DNA from: Theocolax elegans
Lineage: Eukaryota > Arthropoda > Insecta > Hymenoptera > Cerocephalidae
NCBI GenBank assembly: GCA_026168455.1
Contig: CM047430.1
Coordinates: 7,109,277-7,173,276 of the forward strand
Length of the DNA stretch: 64,000 nt
Direction of reading: 5' to 3'
Below, in pieces: positions 22,848-33,522 of the stretch. The notes beneath the pieces were generated by a model. It was not told the DNA's origin and did not search any database. It worked only from the letters and a program-made list of their open reading frames with translations. Both the position numbers and the translations under genes were made by a program. Numbering within the stretch: the first letter of the stretch is position 1; every line of letters starts with the position of its first letter.

Positions 22848-23522
22848 CAAGGGAAGTACATGACCTCCGGGAAACGGATCTCATCCTAACTTTGGTATGT
22901 CTTTTATAATATAAAAATATGAAGAAAGTCAAGTTATCTCTTGCCAATGGCCACTTTTACGGAAGCTATTCGACATCCAATAATAATAGCAGTAAAAATT
23001 ACTTCCAATTCGGTCGCTTATAACTCAAAAACAAATAAAGATAAACAATTGAACCAAAAACCAGAAGAAAGTTGAGTTCAAGTAGATATGGTTTGAAAAA
23101 AAAAGCTCAAATTGCTTAATTTGAAGCAAAGTTATGAAGAAAATAAGAAATTGAAGATTATTAGGCCAAAAGAAACAATAAATTTTTCATATTAAATTTT
23201 GACCTAAAAATCTTCAATTTCTTATTTTCTTCATAACTTTGCTTCAAATTAAGCAATTTGAGCTTCTTTTTTTTCAAACCATATCTACTTGAACTCAACT
23301 TTCTTCTGGTTTTTGGTTCGATTGTTTATCTTCATTTGTTTCCGAGTTATAAGCGACCGAATTAAAAGTAATTTTTACTGCTATTATTATTGGAAGTCGA
23401 ATAACTTCCATAAAAGTGGCCATTGGCAAGAGATAACTTGGCTTTCTTCATATTTTTATATTATAAAAGACATACCAAAGTTAGGATGAGATCCGTTTCC
23501 CGGAGGTCATGTACTTCCCTTG
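22848..23522. mobile_element. Palindromic MITE/foldback element (675 bp)
   Basis: Ends CAAGGGAAGTACATGACC... and its reverse complement. The arms pair over essentially the whole length (about 310 bp each) around a short loop near 23160-23210. TTA flanks it on both sides (22845-22847 and 23523-23525), fitting a 3-bp TTA target duplication as in PIF/Harbinger; the family call is tentative. A diverged half-copy lies at 37484-37800. Confidence 0.85.
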
Positions 23523-24029
23523 TTAGTTGAAAGTACGCGAAAATACAATCTCTTATCAGTGTGAGAGTATAAAGACCGACTTGTGCGAGTCTGCTCGATC
23601 GAACCGCTGCTACTCGACTGTTTGACTGGCTACGACTGATTGCCTCGAATGACTGCGACTAACTGTCTGACACTCGCAGACTGCCTTATATTATATTATA
23701 CTTGGACGCGTTTATTACTAACTGCTAGGATTATATGTTTTTATTATTACTATAAATTTATATTTTAACTAAGATTATATATTATTGTACTATAGTTAGT
23801 TTGGACAAATCGTGGTATTAAGTAATAAGTGTGAAAATTACCCGACATTACAAAATATTGTACAGTTGCCAAAGAATTAAACACATATATTACCTTTATA
23901 GAAAATAAATATGGTTATTCAGTAACTTTAATACGGATAGAGAATTATAGAGTTACCAGTATAATTTGTCTCTCTCTCACTCTCTATCTCTCTCTCTCTC
24001 TGTCTCACACACTTAGTTATATTCATGCG
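23523..24029. other. Non-coding; dispersed repeat and (TC)n microsatellite
   Basis: 23570-23690 is a CTG/GACT-rich stretch without an identified product. 23872-23955 is a member of the dispersed repeat noted near 10.9, 14.4 and 22.1 kb. A TCTC-rich microsatellite at about 23968-24003 sits just before the LINE. Confidence 0.5.
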
Positions 24030-25112
24030 AACTGCTTCGCGCTAATTTCGGACTCCAACGAACCGCGCTATTACCGACTTGCGACGAATTCTACTTTGCC
24101 CGTGTCGCGTGAGGGGGCAGCACCTCCCGGGACTGCTACAATCGAGAACGAGCTCGCTCCGATCGTCGCTCATTCTACAGTGATCCCCACCACGGAGTCG
24201 GCCAAGCGCGTCACCTCGCCCACTTTGCCGCCATGTGCGCAGGTTGCTAAGCAACCTCGCGGCGCCGCGCCTACTGAGACTGCTCCGGCCTACCCGCACA
24301 ACCGACTGGCACCGTTGATATGGTCGCTCTCTTCTCAGACTTCGCAAGCCAAGTAGAGGCTAATTTCGAGCGCACGGTCTCGCGCATTAAAACATCGGTC
24401 CAAGGGCTAGCCAGCGAAATCCGGGACCTTAATTCCCGGGTTTTACAAATCAAGGCAGCGACCGAAGTAAGATTTTCTAGCGTCTCAAACCGCCTAGGAG
24501 CGCTAGAAATTGCGAACGAGAATATTCGCGGTATGATCGGTGACGTTCGAGGTTGCCAGTCGATATCAGCAGTTTCTTCCATCAGAGATGCCTGCGAGGT
24601 ATCACTGCTCGGTGTCCCTGCTAACCTGGCCATTTTGGATGAGGAGGCTGTAGAAAAAATTTTGTCCGCCATCAATCTCCCCCGGGTTAGCTCACAATAT
24701 TGTGGATATTTGTCCATGGCTTGCCCGGATCAAGCCAGGGAATCAAGACTCAAGACCGACGACCTCAACTGCAGCTGTTACCAACAACAAAGGACTCGTA
24801 TTCCGGGTTCCCTTCCCCTCAACCAGAGATCTTATCTTAGAGAGGGCACGCCTTCTCAAGGGTATTTTAGCTGATTCTCTCTTTGGTGCGGGTAGAGGCT
24901 CGTCGATTTTCTTACGTGCGTTATGGCCCATGCAGCTGCATGTTCTTTTAAGTAAAGCACTTCGTCGTTCTACTGACTCGGGTTTCTCGAGACCCATAGT
25001 TAAGAACTACACGGTTTATATGCATAAAACTAAGGGAGGGCAGCTCCTTCCGATACATTCCGAATCTAACATTTTTAACCTTTCAATTCCTAATTCTTCC
25101 CCTTCGCAATAA
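24030..25112 (+). pseudogene. LINE ORF1, frameshifted
   Basis: Three overlapping frames give one ORF1-like protein in order: a Pro/Ala/Thr-rich N-terminus (24096-24356), a coiled-coil-like part (24320-24874, FASQVEANFERTVSRIKTSV onward), and a C-terminal part (24702-25112) with FRVPFPSTRDLILERARLLK, resembling the RRM/CTD RNA-binding end of non-LTR ORF1 proteins. ORF1p would bind element RNA. At least two frameshifts separate the parts. It directly precedes an endonuclease/RT frame, the normal ORF1-ORF2 order. Confidence 0.7.
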
Positions 25113-27160
25113 AGGTTGTCTAGCCAGGCTTCATCATCTACTAACATTCCAATCTCCATTTTTCATGTAAACATCGAATCACTAGTTCTTCCTTTTAATC
25201 ACGATATCATTGCTTTTTCTGAAACCTTCCTCACACAACATGACTTCTCCGACATGCTGGGCCTTCCTAATTACACTTTACACAGACTGGACCGAGTTGG
25301 TAAGGATGCGGGTGGTGTTGCGGCTTATATCAAGAGTAATCTTGATGTCAGGCTTGTGACTTTCTTTGACTCCGTTTTTTCAACTCCACAGAGTTTATGA
25401 TCTTTCAAATTTACAATAAAACTAGTTCGCTGCTTCTCTGGGTGTTTTATAGGAGGCCCACAGCGTCCTACCCATCAAAATTTTTTGATTCATTGACAAA
25501 TTTTTTACATACTTGCGACCAGATTGTTATCACCGGAGATTTCAATATTAACATGTGCAATAAAGATGGGTCGTCCGCCATGTTGGCATCCTACTTAGAC
25601 TCACTAAACCTTTTTCTTGTTAAATCCGATCCTACTCATCATACTCATTCATCCACCCACTCATCTCATACATGGCTCGACTTATTTATTGTACGTAATC
25701 CCCCGCCAGTCTATAAATATTCCAAGTCACTCGTGCACTTTCAAGCATGGCACGACTTTATTGTACTCGCATTAGATCTTATTAAATCATTGCCGGCTGT
25801 AAAGAGGATTTGGTCGCGCAATCTTGCTCGAATTGATTCGCTGGCGGTAGCTGCTCTATTGTCCAATACATTTGATCGTCTTTCATTGCACTCTTGCTCT
25901 GCCATCGAGTCGTCTATTTCATCAGCATCTCATTCTTCATCTACGTCGCCTGGCCGTTCACTTTCTCGTTCACTTTGTACTTTGATGCCGTCCTCACCGT
26001 CCCCCATTCCTATCAACATCCTCCTTTCAAACCTTGTTTCGGCTATTTTACATACATTTGACTCACTCGCTCTCGCTAAACTCATCACCATTAAAAACTA
26101 TAGCAAATCTTGGATCACCACACACATTAAACACAATATTAAGGCTCCCAACATGGCATATAAAAGGTAGTTGGCTACTGGCCTAAGCTCGGACTATCAG
26201 ATTTACAAGGATCTTCGTAATTTTGTTAGAAATACCATAGACTCGAGTAAATTTACGCACTTTAATAACAAAATCAAATCTGCATCTAACTCGTCAAATC
26301 TGTGGAAGAAGCTCAGGAACATGGGTCTCGCGTCTAAACCAGCCCAATCACCTCTCAACATTTTTTCACTCCTTTCACATATACTCAACTTCAGTCTCTC
26401 ATCTCATCCCCTGACATTTTACCTTCAGCTTATCCTTTAACTTCCTTTCACTTCGCCCATATCACTCCCCATAAAGTCATATCTACTATATCCAAAGCCA
26501 CTTCCAAAGCCACGGGCCACGATGGAATTTCCTTTTCAATGCTAAAGCTTATAGCTTCCCAAATCGCACCCCATCTAGCTGAACTGTTTAATTATTCTAT
26601 CTCAACTGGATCCTTTCCAGAGCCGTGGACTAAGTCTCTTCTCTTTTATCTGGCCAAGTCGAGCAGGGTGATCTCGCCGTCTGACACTAGGTCCATTGCA
26701 AAGCTCTGCAAAATCTCCAAAATTCTGGAAAAGTTCGTACATGAGCAACTCACAGAGTATCTAAATAGTAATAATTCAATTATTGAGAGGCAAGCGGGTT
26801 TTCACCGGGGACATAGTACTCAGACGGCTCTAATAGGTGTCTTAGACGATATTAGCAGAGCCGTAGACAAACGCATGATCATCATCCTCATCCTGTTCGA
26901 TTTCTCAAAAGCGTTCGATTCGGTACCACACGATTTATTACTTCTTACACTGCGCTCTTTGGGATGTTCCGATAAGGTTATCACCTGGTTCTACCATTAT
27001 CTAGTAGGCCGCACACAGGCAGTGGTGGATGAACTGGGGGCAGGCTCGGCCTGGCTCGGCACGTCTAGGGGGGTTCTACAGGGCAGTGCCCTGGTCTCAC
27101 TGCTGTTTTCCATCTTTATTAATAACATATCGCGTGTTTTAAGACATTCCGATCACATAA
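25113..27160 (+). pseudogene. LINE ORF2 (endonuclease + reverse transcriptase), broken and 3'-truncated
   Basis: An APE-type endonuclease is split over 25116-25400 (DIIAFSETFL) and 25397-26170 (VITGDFNIN, then HTWLDLFIV). A linker follows (26171-26440), then RT at 26539-27160 with FPEPWTKSLL, QAGFHRGHSTQTAL, FDFSKAFDSVPHDLL and GVLQGSALVSLLFSIFIN. It ends just before the expected Y/F-x-D-D box, so the catalytic core is incomplete. Stops and frameshifts lie near 25398, 26168 and 26440-26539. The style suits the Jockey/CR1 group; the clade is not resolved. Missing the 3' rather than the 5' end implies later disruption, perhaps by the element starting near 27190. Confidence 0.8.
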
Positions 27161-27185
27161 TAAAAAATATTATAAATATTAATGA

Positions 27186-27310
27186 ATAAATATAATAAAT
27201 ATTGCTATAAATATGGGAGTATGTTTTAGAGTTAGACAGTAGATCTTCTGAATTTTTTCAGATTTTTTCGAGGCCATTATTTTAAGTTACAGAGAGTCAA
27301 ATGCACTTAC
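27186..27310. repeat. Inverted repeat, left member
   Basis: Matches the reverse complement of 31958-32080 at about 85% by eye, including TCTGAATTTTTTCAGATT and GCCATTATTTTAAGTT. The pair brackets about 4.9 kb holding the tRNA-like unit and a gypsy remnant. It may be the termini of one insertion or two separate opposite copies. Confidence 0.65.
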
Positions 27311-27431
27311 TTTGGAGTACTAGCCCTGTCTAAAATATACAGCTGTAAAAATAACTGGAAATACAGGTGTAAATCCATGTAATATTAAATAGATTTTGTA
27401 ATTTTACAAATGTTTTTTTATTTAGATTAAC

Positions 27432-27442
27432 ATTGTGACTAC

Positions 27443-27480
<38 letters not shown>
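27432..27480. repeat. (TA)n microsatellite
   Basis: About 20 consecutive TA dinucleotides. Confidence 0.95.
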
Positions 27481-27482
<2 letters not shown>

Positions 27483-27494
27483 ATATAGAAGAAG

Positions 27495-27580
27495 CAAATA
27501 AGTGACAGCGTAACGGTTAATGTATAGGCTTGTTATACTGAACAACCGAGTTCAAATCGTGGCAAAGGGAAAATTTTTTT
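27495..27580 (+). other. tRNA-like Pol III unit (probable SINE head)
   Basis: A box-A-like stretch (CAGCGTAACGGTTAA, about 27506-27520) and a box-B-like stretch (GAGTTCAAATCGTGG, 27548-27562) sit at tRNA-like spacing, followed by a T7 terminator at about 27574-27580. No convincing acceptor stem or anticodon arm can be folded, so a functional tRNA is unlikely; a tRNA-derived SINE or degraded pseudogene fits. Confidence 0.5.
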
Positions 27581-28137
27581 ATTTGAATAAAATTAAATTG
27601 TTTACTTATAAAATTGTTAAAATTAATAAAAATTATAAATAATTTAATTTTATTTTTATTTTTTGTACAAAACGAAAATTTAAACAAATTATTAATGGAT
27701 TTAAAGCATTTTTGTAAAAGTTGTGAAATTTGTAAATAATAAATAATAATGATTTAAACATTATTATTTATTATTCTAATAAAAGAATTTTTGTTTATAG
27801 GTACAACCGATAGATGGATTTTAGTATAAAATAACGACTAGCAATTAAGAATAGTATGTAAGGTAATATAAGGATAGAAGATTGGAAGGAGAGTTAGACT
27901 CTTATTAAACTCGATACTACTCTCGTAGTGATACCAGCATTGCGCGTGGTCCACTTTCTTGATAGAATAGAGTTTCATTTTTGTAAATGTTGAAAAACAT
28001 TCTTATATTAAGCCTCGTGGTGATACCAGCATTGAGCGTGGTCCACCTCCTTGGTATAATACACTATACATTAGAATAAATACTATCTTCTAAAACTTAA
28101 TTTCTTTTCTTTCTTTGTTAGGATAAGAGTCGAAACC
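27581..28137. other. Non-coding with a duplicated 47-bp motif
   Basis: AT-rich to 27890. At 27924-27970 and 28013-28060 a 47-bp motif occurs twice (core GTGATACCAGCATTGMGCGTGGTCCAC). It lies upstream of the gypsy remnant and could be part of its LTR or leader. Confidence 0.6.
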
Positions 28138-28330
28138 CTACACTTACCTACACACAAATATATTACGAACTGCTACTAAGATGGCAAGGTGCGCACACAC
28201 ACACAACCAACATTAATAATAAAAAAAATTGACATATTAAGGTGCACTAATGAGAGAAAGGTGCGTCTCTTAGGTTCTCCAACACTTCTAAATTTCAGGT
28301 CCGTGATGTAAGAAATGTGTACGTCACATA
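28138..28330 (+). repeat. Direct repeat flanking the gypsy remnant, left copy
   Basis: About 190 bp from ACACTTACCTACACAC to GTGTACGTCAC, matching 31103-31315. The left copy lacks an internal stretch present in the right copy. It has no TG...CA ends, so it is not a typical LTR. Confidence 0.75.
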
Positions 28331-28530
28331 AAAATATGACGCTCGGACAGGGACTTGAAATATATACAAATTTTTTGTTGTTATTTGCTAAATTGCTTTA
28401 TTTCGATGGATTTGATAAAATAAAAAAAAAATTTGCTTCACTTTAATGGAGTATTTATTAAAATATTAAACAATCGATTTAAATTCTAGGAAATATTTAC
28501 TATTATATCTATTTTTGTTAAGATATTAAA

Positions 28531-29517
28531 ATGGAATTTAACAAACGTCTTTCAGGTACGCATATGCGCGAGATAGAATTAATATTGGAAAATAATGAAA
28601 ATGAAAATATAGGTAAATCAAGATTAAATTGGGAAAAAGCAGTTACGGATGAACTTGAATATCTATTTAAACACGATGAGGATATTGATAATAAAATTCT
28701 AAGTTTAAATAAATCACAAAAAAATGATAATAAAGAATTAATTGATTGGATTAATAGAATTAAAGTTAATTGTCATGATCAAATGGAAGCAATGGCAAAT
28801 AAAATCAAAACTATGTATGTCTGAAGACATCAATTTTTTGGAGAATAGAGTTGAATTACTTGAAAAGGAAAATGATAAATTTATTAAAAAATTGGCTAAT
28901 TTAAATGAAGAAATAAATATTATTCAGGATGGCATTAATGAAGATGCAAATGTTTTAATTATTAAAGATAAATTAATTAAAATAATAGAAGAAAATAATA
29001 CTAGAAATGAATTAAAAATTTAAGGAAATAGATAATGATATAAAATTAATAAATAATAAAATTCTAAATCCAAATTTGTCATTAATTAAAGATAATTAAT
29101 TATTAGAATTCGAATATGCAACGCCAGGCGCGGAGAAAAATTGAATTTGGCCAATATTATTCAGGAAAATTAACAAGAGAATATGCTACTTATATTTTAG
29201 GTTTGGCTCGAGAAGTTAATCTTGAATTAAACGAGAATGATTTAGTCGAAAAAATTAGTGAACATTTCGAACGAGAGATTAAACACTTAATTTTAGATCA
29301 GCAAAATAAAACAAAAAATGTCTTATATAAAATATTAACGGATTTTGATGGAGATAAAACACGGAATAAATCGGTTGAATATTCACCAAATAAATCTAAT
29401 ACATTTAATTCTAATTATGAAAAAAGTAAAGATACAAAAACCTTTAATAAACCAAATTATAATAATAATAATATGAATAAAACCTGGCAAAAAATAGTAC
29501 GTATGTTAATACTATAA
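28531..29517 (+). pseudogene. Ty3/gypsy-like Gag, broken
   Basis: Three Lys/Asn/Glu-rich frames (28531-28824, 28742-29023, 29116-29517) make a helical Gag-like protein. It is rich in charged coiled-coil, with a capsid-type stretch containing QYYSGKLTREYATYILGLAR. No CCHC knuckle is visible. It is linked to the protease and RT downstream on the same strand. The frames are offset by frameshifts near 28820 and 29023-29116. Extreme AT-richness explains the Lys/Asn bias. Confidence 0.55.
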
Positions 29518-30317
29518 AATTAGATGAAAATGGTTATAAAAAATAGCAAAATTATAAAAAGTAATAATCCCCAAAAAAGTATTGAACAATTAAAAAATCA
29601 AACAACGATAGATAGTGAAAATGATATTGTAGTACATACTCCAGAGTCGGGAAACGAAAATTAGTTGCATTTAGAAATTCGGAACCCCAAAATAATTTTA
29701 AGAAATTAAAGAAAATACGATATAAAAAACAAAATGCAACTGATGGGGAAAAAATAAAGAGAAAAGAAATTATTTCAAATAAAGTATTTAATAAACAAAT
29801 AATTGAAGAATATGATAACCAAATTAATATAAATACAATATTTGAAAATCCATTAGAAGATTTAACGTATGATATAAATGGAACAAATGGAACAAGTAGA
29901 AATTATGATCGTAATGTACTAAAATGTCCCGAAATTAAATTTAAACTAGAAAACATTGAAACAAAAGCTTTAATTGATACCGGAAGTGAAATATCATGTA
30001 TGTCAAAAGAACTTTTCTTAAAATATAAAGATATTTTTGATAAACGTCCTATATTACCGATTTCAGGTAAAGTTATCAAAGGAGCTACTGGATTAAAATC
30101 AACTAGAATCAATAAACAAATATTACTAAAAACAAATTTTAATGGAATAGAGATAAATTTAATTTATCTAGTAATTCCAAAATTAGTAAAAGATTGCATT
30201 ATTGGGTATGATTCTCAGAAAAAATTGAAAATGCTAATAGATACAGTAAATGAAAAAATATTGTTCAAAATAGGTAAACAAGACGGTGTGACAAGTTATA
30301 AAACAAATAGCAAATAA
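29518..30317 (+). pseudogene. Gypsy-like linker and retropepsin domain
   Basis: The plus frame at about 29960-30317 has the protease signature ALIDTGSEISCMS (D-T-G active site). Later comes DCIIGYDSQKKLKM, matching the I-G-x-D block near the end of retropepsins. 29518-29900 is broken, charged linker sequence. It sits between Gag and RT, as in Ty3/gypsy Pol. Confidence 0.7.
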
Positions 30318-31102
30318 ACTCTGAAGAGTATGCTTCATTATCAATTGAATTCGATGAAGTTTTCGATGAAAAAGAATTCTCGTGTTTCAATGATAAAAAA
30401 TCAATAAATCACTTAGATTATGAATTAAATATAACTAGTGAAGAAATTGAAAAAATGATTAGTATTTGTGACACCATAAATGATGCACAAAAAACTAAGT
30501 TAAAAAATTTAATATTAAAACATAAAACCGTATTTAAACGTTCGCCTGGACAATTATTAGATTTTAAATATAAATTAGTATTAAAAGATGAAATTACTTA
30601 TTTTTCAAAACCTTATCCAATACCTTTGAAATATCGAGAAAAAGTAAAGAATGAAGTTGAAAAAATGTTAAATTTAGGGTTAATACGTAGATCAACTAGT
30701 CCATTTATAAATCCATGTGTTATTGTTCCTAAAAAGAATGGATCTATTCGAATATGTTTAGATGCAAGAAAGCTAAATGGAAAGTTAATAAATGATTATG
30801 AATCACCACCCGGTGTGGAAGAAATATTTATGCAATGTAGAAACAGGAACTATATGTCAAATTTTGATATGTCTAATAGTTTTTGGCAGATAGCATTATC
30901 GGAAGAAAGTAAAAAATATACTGCTTTTATTTGTGATAATAAAGTATATGAATTTAATGTTGTACCATTTGGTATTAAAATAAGTAGTGCTCCACTATTG
31001 CGAGGATTAGATAAAGCTATATCGGGATTAGATGATTTTTTATTATCATTTGTTGACGATTTAGGAGTAATATCTGAAAATTTCGATATTCATTTAGAAC
31101 AC
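30318..31102 (+). pseudogene. Ty3/gypsy-type reverse transcriptase, truncated
   Basis: The frame at 30455-31102 contains RT motifs in order: KPYPIPLKYREKV, GLIRRSTSPFINPCVIVPKK, IRICLDARKLN, MSNFDMSNSFWQIAL, FNVVPFGIKISSAPLLRGLD and FVDDLGVISE, the catalytic F-x-D-D. It stops being RT at 31102, exactly where the flanking direct repeat begins, so the thumb, RNase H and integrase are missing. The upstream part is separated from the protease by a stop at 30315. A dead, internally deleted copy. Confidence 0.85.
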
Positions 31103-31315
31103 TTACCTACACACAAATATATTACGAACTGCTACTAAGATGGCAAGGCGCGCATCTTAGTAGTTTGTTTCGTATTACACACACACACAACCAACATTAA
31201 TAATAAAAAAAACTGACATATTAAGGTGCCCTAAAGGTGCACGCAAGGTGCGTCTCTTTAGGTTCTCCAACACTTCTAAATTTCAGGTCCGTGATGTAAG
31301 AAATGTGTACGTCAC
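31103..31315 (+). repeat. Direct repeat flanking the gypsy remnant, right copy
   Basis: Copy of 28138-28330. It includes an imperfect hairpin around TACTAAGATG...CATCTTAGTA that the left copy lacks. Its insertion point interrupts RT, suggesting either insertion of a short mobile repeat in two places or deletion between pol and a terminal repeat. Confidence 0.75.
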
Positions 31316-32517
31316 AACATACAACCTTCGATGGATTTTCTACGCAATTTACAGCTATATTATTATTAAGAAAGTGACCCATTCGATAAATTATCCATGT
31401 AATACGGATGTATTGGAGTGGGATTGCGTAGATTTATTAACTGGATTTACAGGTGTAAATCCATGTAATATTAAATTAGACGGGACAGAAAATTAGAAGG
31501 ATACTCAAACCAGTGCAGATACTTTTCTACCACTCCAAGGTAAGTGCATAAATTTTTTTGCAATGATCATGCTAATAGATTCATCGTTATAAGGCAACAA
31601 ATATACATTTCTATTAATATTTCGGGCACTTTTCCGAGATATTTTGACCATAAGTAATCTTAATGATTGAGACCCACTCTAGAAATTTATAGGCAGTTTC
31701 TGACAATAAAAAGACATCTTTTAGACAGTATTAGGTTACCAGAGTCCGGAGCAGAATTGCTGATTTTCACTATTTAAGGTTTAAATGGCTTACAAGTGTG
31801 TGACAGCATACATTTATGTCTTTAAAAGTATTTTTAATGAAAAGTTCGGAAAATTTTACAAAAAAAGTCATACTTATGTTTTTAGTGAAAAATGCATCCC
31901 CTGGGAGCTAAAAATTCATGAAAATGTGCATATAATGCAAAAAAGTGCTAAAATGTCAACTTTGACTCTCTGAAACTTAAAATAATGGCCCCGAAATAAT
32001 CTGAAAAAATTCAGAAGAACTACTGTATACCTCTAAAATATACTCTCATAGTTATAGCAATATTTATTTTTTTCATCTTCGATGTCACTGAGAACTACCT
32101 ATATATAAATTAAAATTCTAATAATTAAAGATTCACTAATGATGATTTAAATAATTAAAGACTAACGTGTGATACGCATAACTTAATTCTGTCACTTAAA
32201 GCAGATTTGTGGACTTTTTGATGTTAAATTATAGACCGTAAAGCTAGACCTCAAACATAGAGTAGAACATATATACCCCGCAAGGTCTTTAAGCAAAAGT
32301 CTATGTTCTTTTCTGTTTTATAAATCTTTCAAAAGCTATTCTGTGTAATAAGTCCGCGTACATCTAACTTTCAGCCGGTTTAATTAGAATCGTTCCTCTC
32401 TTTATTATTGAAAATTATTATTAATATTATTATTAATGTTATTATTATAGTCAATAGACATTTTACTATATTATTCGTACTATAGATTTAATTGATTTGA
32501 CTTTTAATTATTTACAG
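31316..32517. other. Non-coding; inverted repeat right member at 31958-32080
   Basis: A 45-bp phrase (ACAGGTGTAAATCCATGTAA) at 31448-31475 recurs at 27365-27395. 31958-32080 is the inverted partner of 27186-27310. The open frames at 31248-31496 and 31785-31973 have no recognisable product. The final 60 bp look like an intron end, with a pyrimidine-rich stretch before TTACAG. Confidence 0.5.
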
Positions 32518-33097
32518 CGTTTGGCAGATATAGCTCATAGTTTATTAAAAATTTCACCCTACGACGCAAATGCGATGGCATGCCGTGGATTAAAACGCTA
32601 CATGAATAATATTCTACCTTCAACAGAATGGTCACACGACGATATGCGACCCGCTTTAACCATTATTCTTCGCAGGCTTGATAAAACATTTAGCAAAATT
32701 TATAAGAAAGCTTCAATAAGGCGTAATACAAATTGGTATGCTGCAAGTGATCTTCTTAAGGGTATTTATGAAACACTGCAGAAATGTCCATACATTGCCC
32801 ATTTTCAGTACTTAAAAACATTGTTAGGCACATGTCAAGCACTTATAATTGGTGACACTGCACAAATAGAAGTAACATCATCCGCTTCGGCTGCTCTTAT
32901 GAGTAAAATACCGCCTCAACATTTTTGCTCAACAGTACTGAGACTACTCGCTCTTCAAGTTATTTCCTTAGGAGATGGTCATACATTAGAAAATATTTGC
33001 GGCGGGCACACAGTATTTGGTTTTACAACACGAGCAGAAAATTTACTTTTAAATTTATTGATTCCACTATTTCTTCGGATTGGAACTGGTAGACAAG
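32518..33097 (+). CDS. unc80: Host gene internal exon, probably unc80 (NALCN channel-complex subunit)
   Basis: 580 bp open without a stop, with acceptor ATTATTTACAG ending at 32517 and donor AAG|GTAAAT at 33098. It starts in phase 0 and ends with one extra base. The protein is helical and HEAT-like: RLADIAHSLLKISPYDANAM, DDMRPALTIILRRLDKTFSK, IPPQHFCSTVLRLLALQV, then RAENLLLNLLIPLFLRIGTG. I recognise this as a conserved C-terminal block of UNC80, the large scaffold that links NALCN and UNC79 in neurons. The identification is from memory, not a search. No neighbouring exon is seen in the window, so introns would exceed about 30 kb on each side, or the exon is a duplicated fragment. The first base starts inside the repeat GTTTGGCAG context without an ATG, as expected for an internal exon. 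Confidence 0.7.
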
Positions 33098-33200
33098 GTA
33101 AATATTTATTTTAAAATAAATTATTTTAACAATTATTAATAACTCTTTCTAAACATTTTTCACATTCTTACTTATAAAGAATCTATACAATATATTTTAA

Positions 33201-33518
33201 CCCTTTCACTGGCAATGTATCATATATGATGAAAAAAAAGTTGTGCCACAACTGGCGATGTATCATATATGATCAAATTGAATAACTGCTGCATTTTTCA
33301 GTCAATTCATTTCAACTTCGGTGTGTAAGAGTTTTGGGGTTTGCTGATTATGAATTTAAGGTCAGAATTAAAAAATTCAAAATGACGCAAACATAACCAT
33401 CAAAATCGATTCTGCGTCCCCAAAAGCCTTATATTCATAGTTAATCGTATAATTTCTTTAGTTTATTGTCCTACCATTTTTGGCACGTACAGTAAAAAAG
33501 GCTGCATCAGTGAAAGGG
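33201..33518. mobile_element. piggyBac-type MITE (318 bp)
   Basis: Flanked by TTAA on both sides (33197-33200 and 33519-33522), with terminal inverted repeats CCCTTTCACTG/CAGTGAAAGGG. TTAA targets and CCC/GGG ends are the piggyBac hallmark. The left end has a 22-bp subterminal direct repeat around TGTATCATATATGAT (twice). No ORF. Confidence 0.88.
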
Positions 33519-33522
33519 TTAA

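Noticed and set aside
25116..25400. Annotated start of LINE ORF2 at 25116
   Set aside because: The codon is TTG directly after the ORF1 stop; the real start cannot be fixed in a frameshifted copy.
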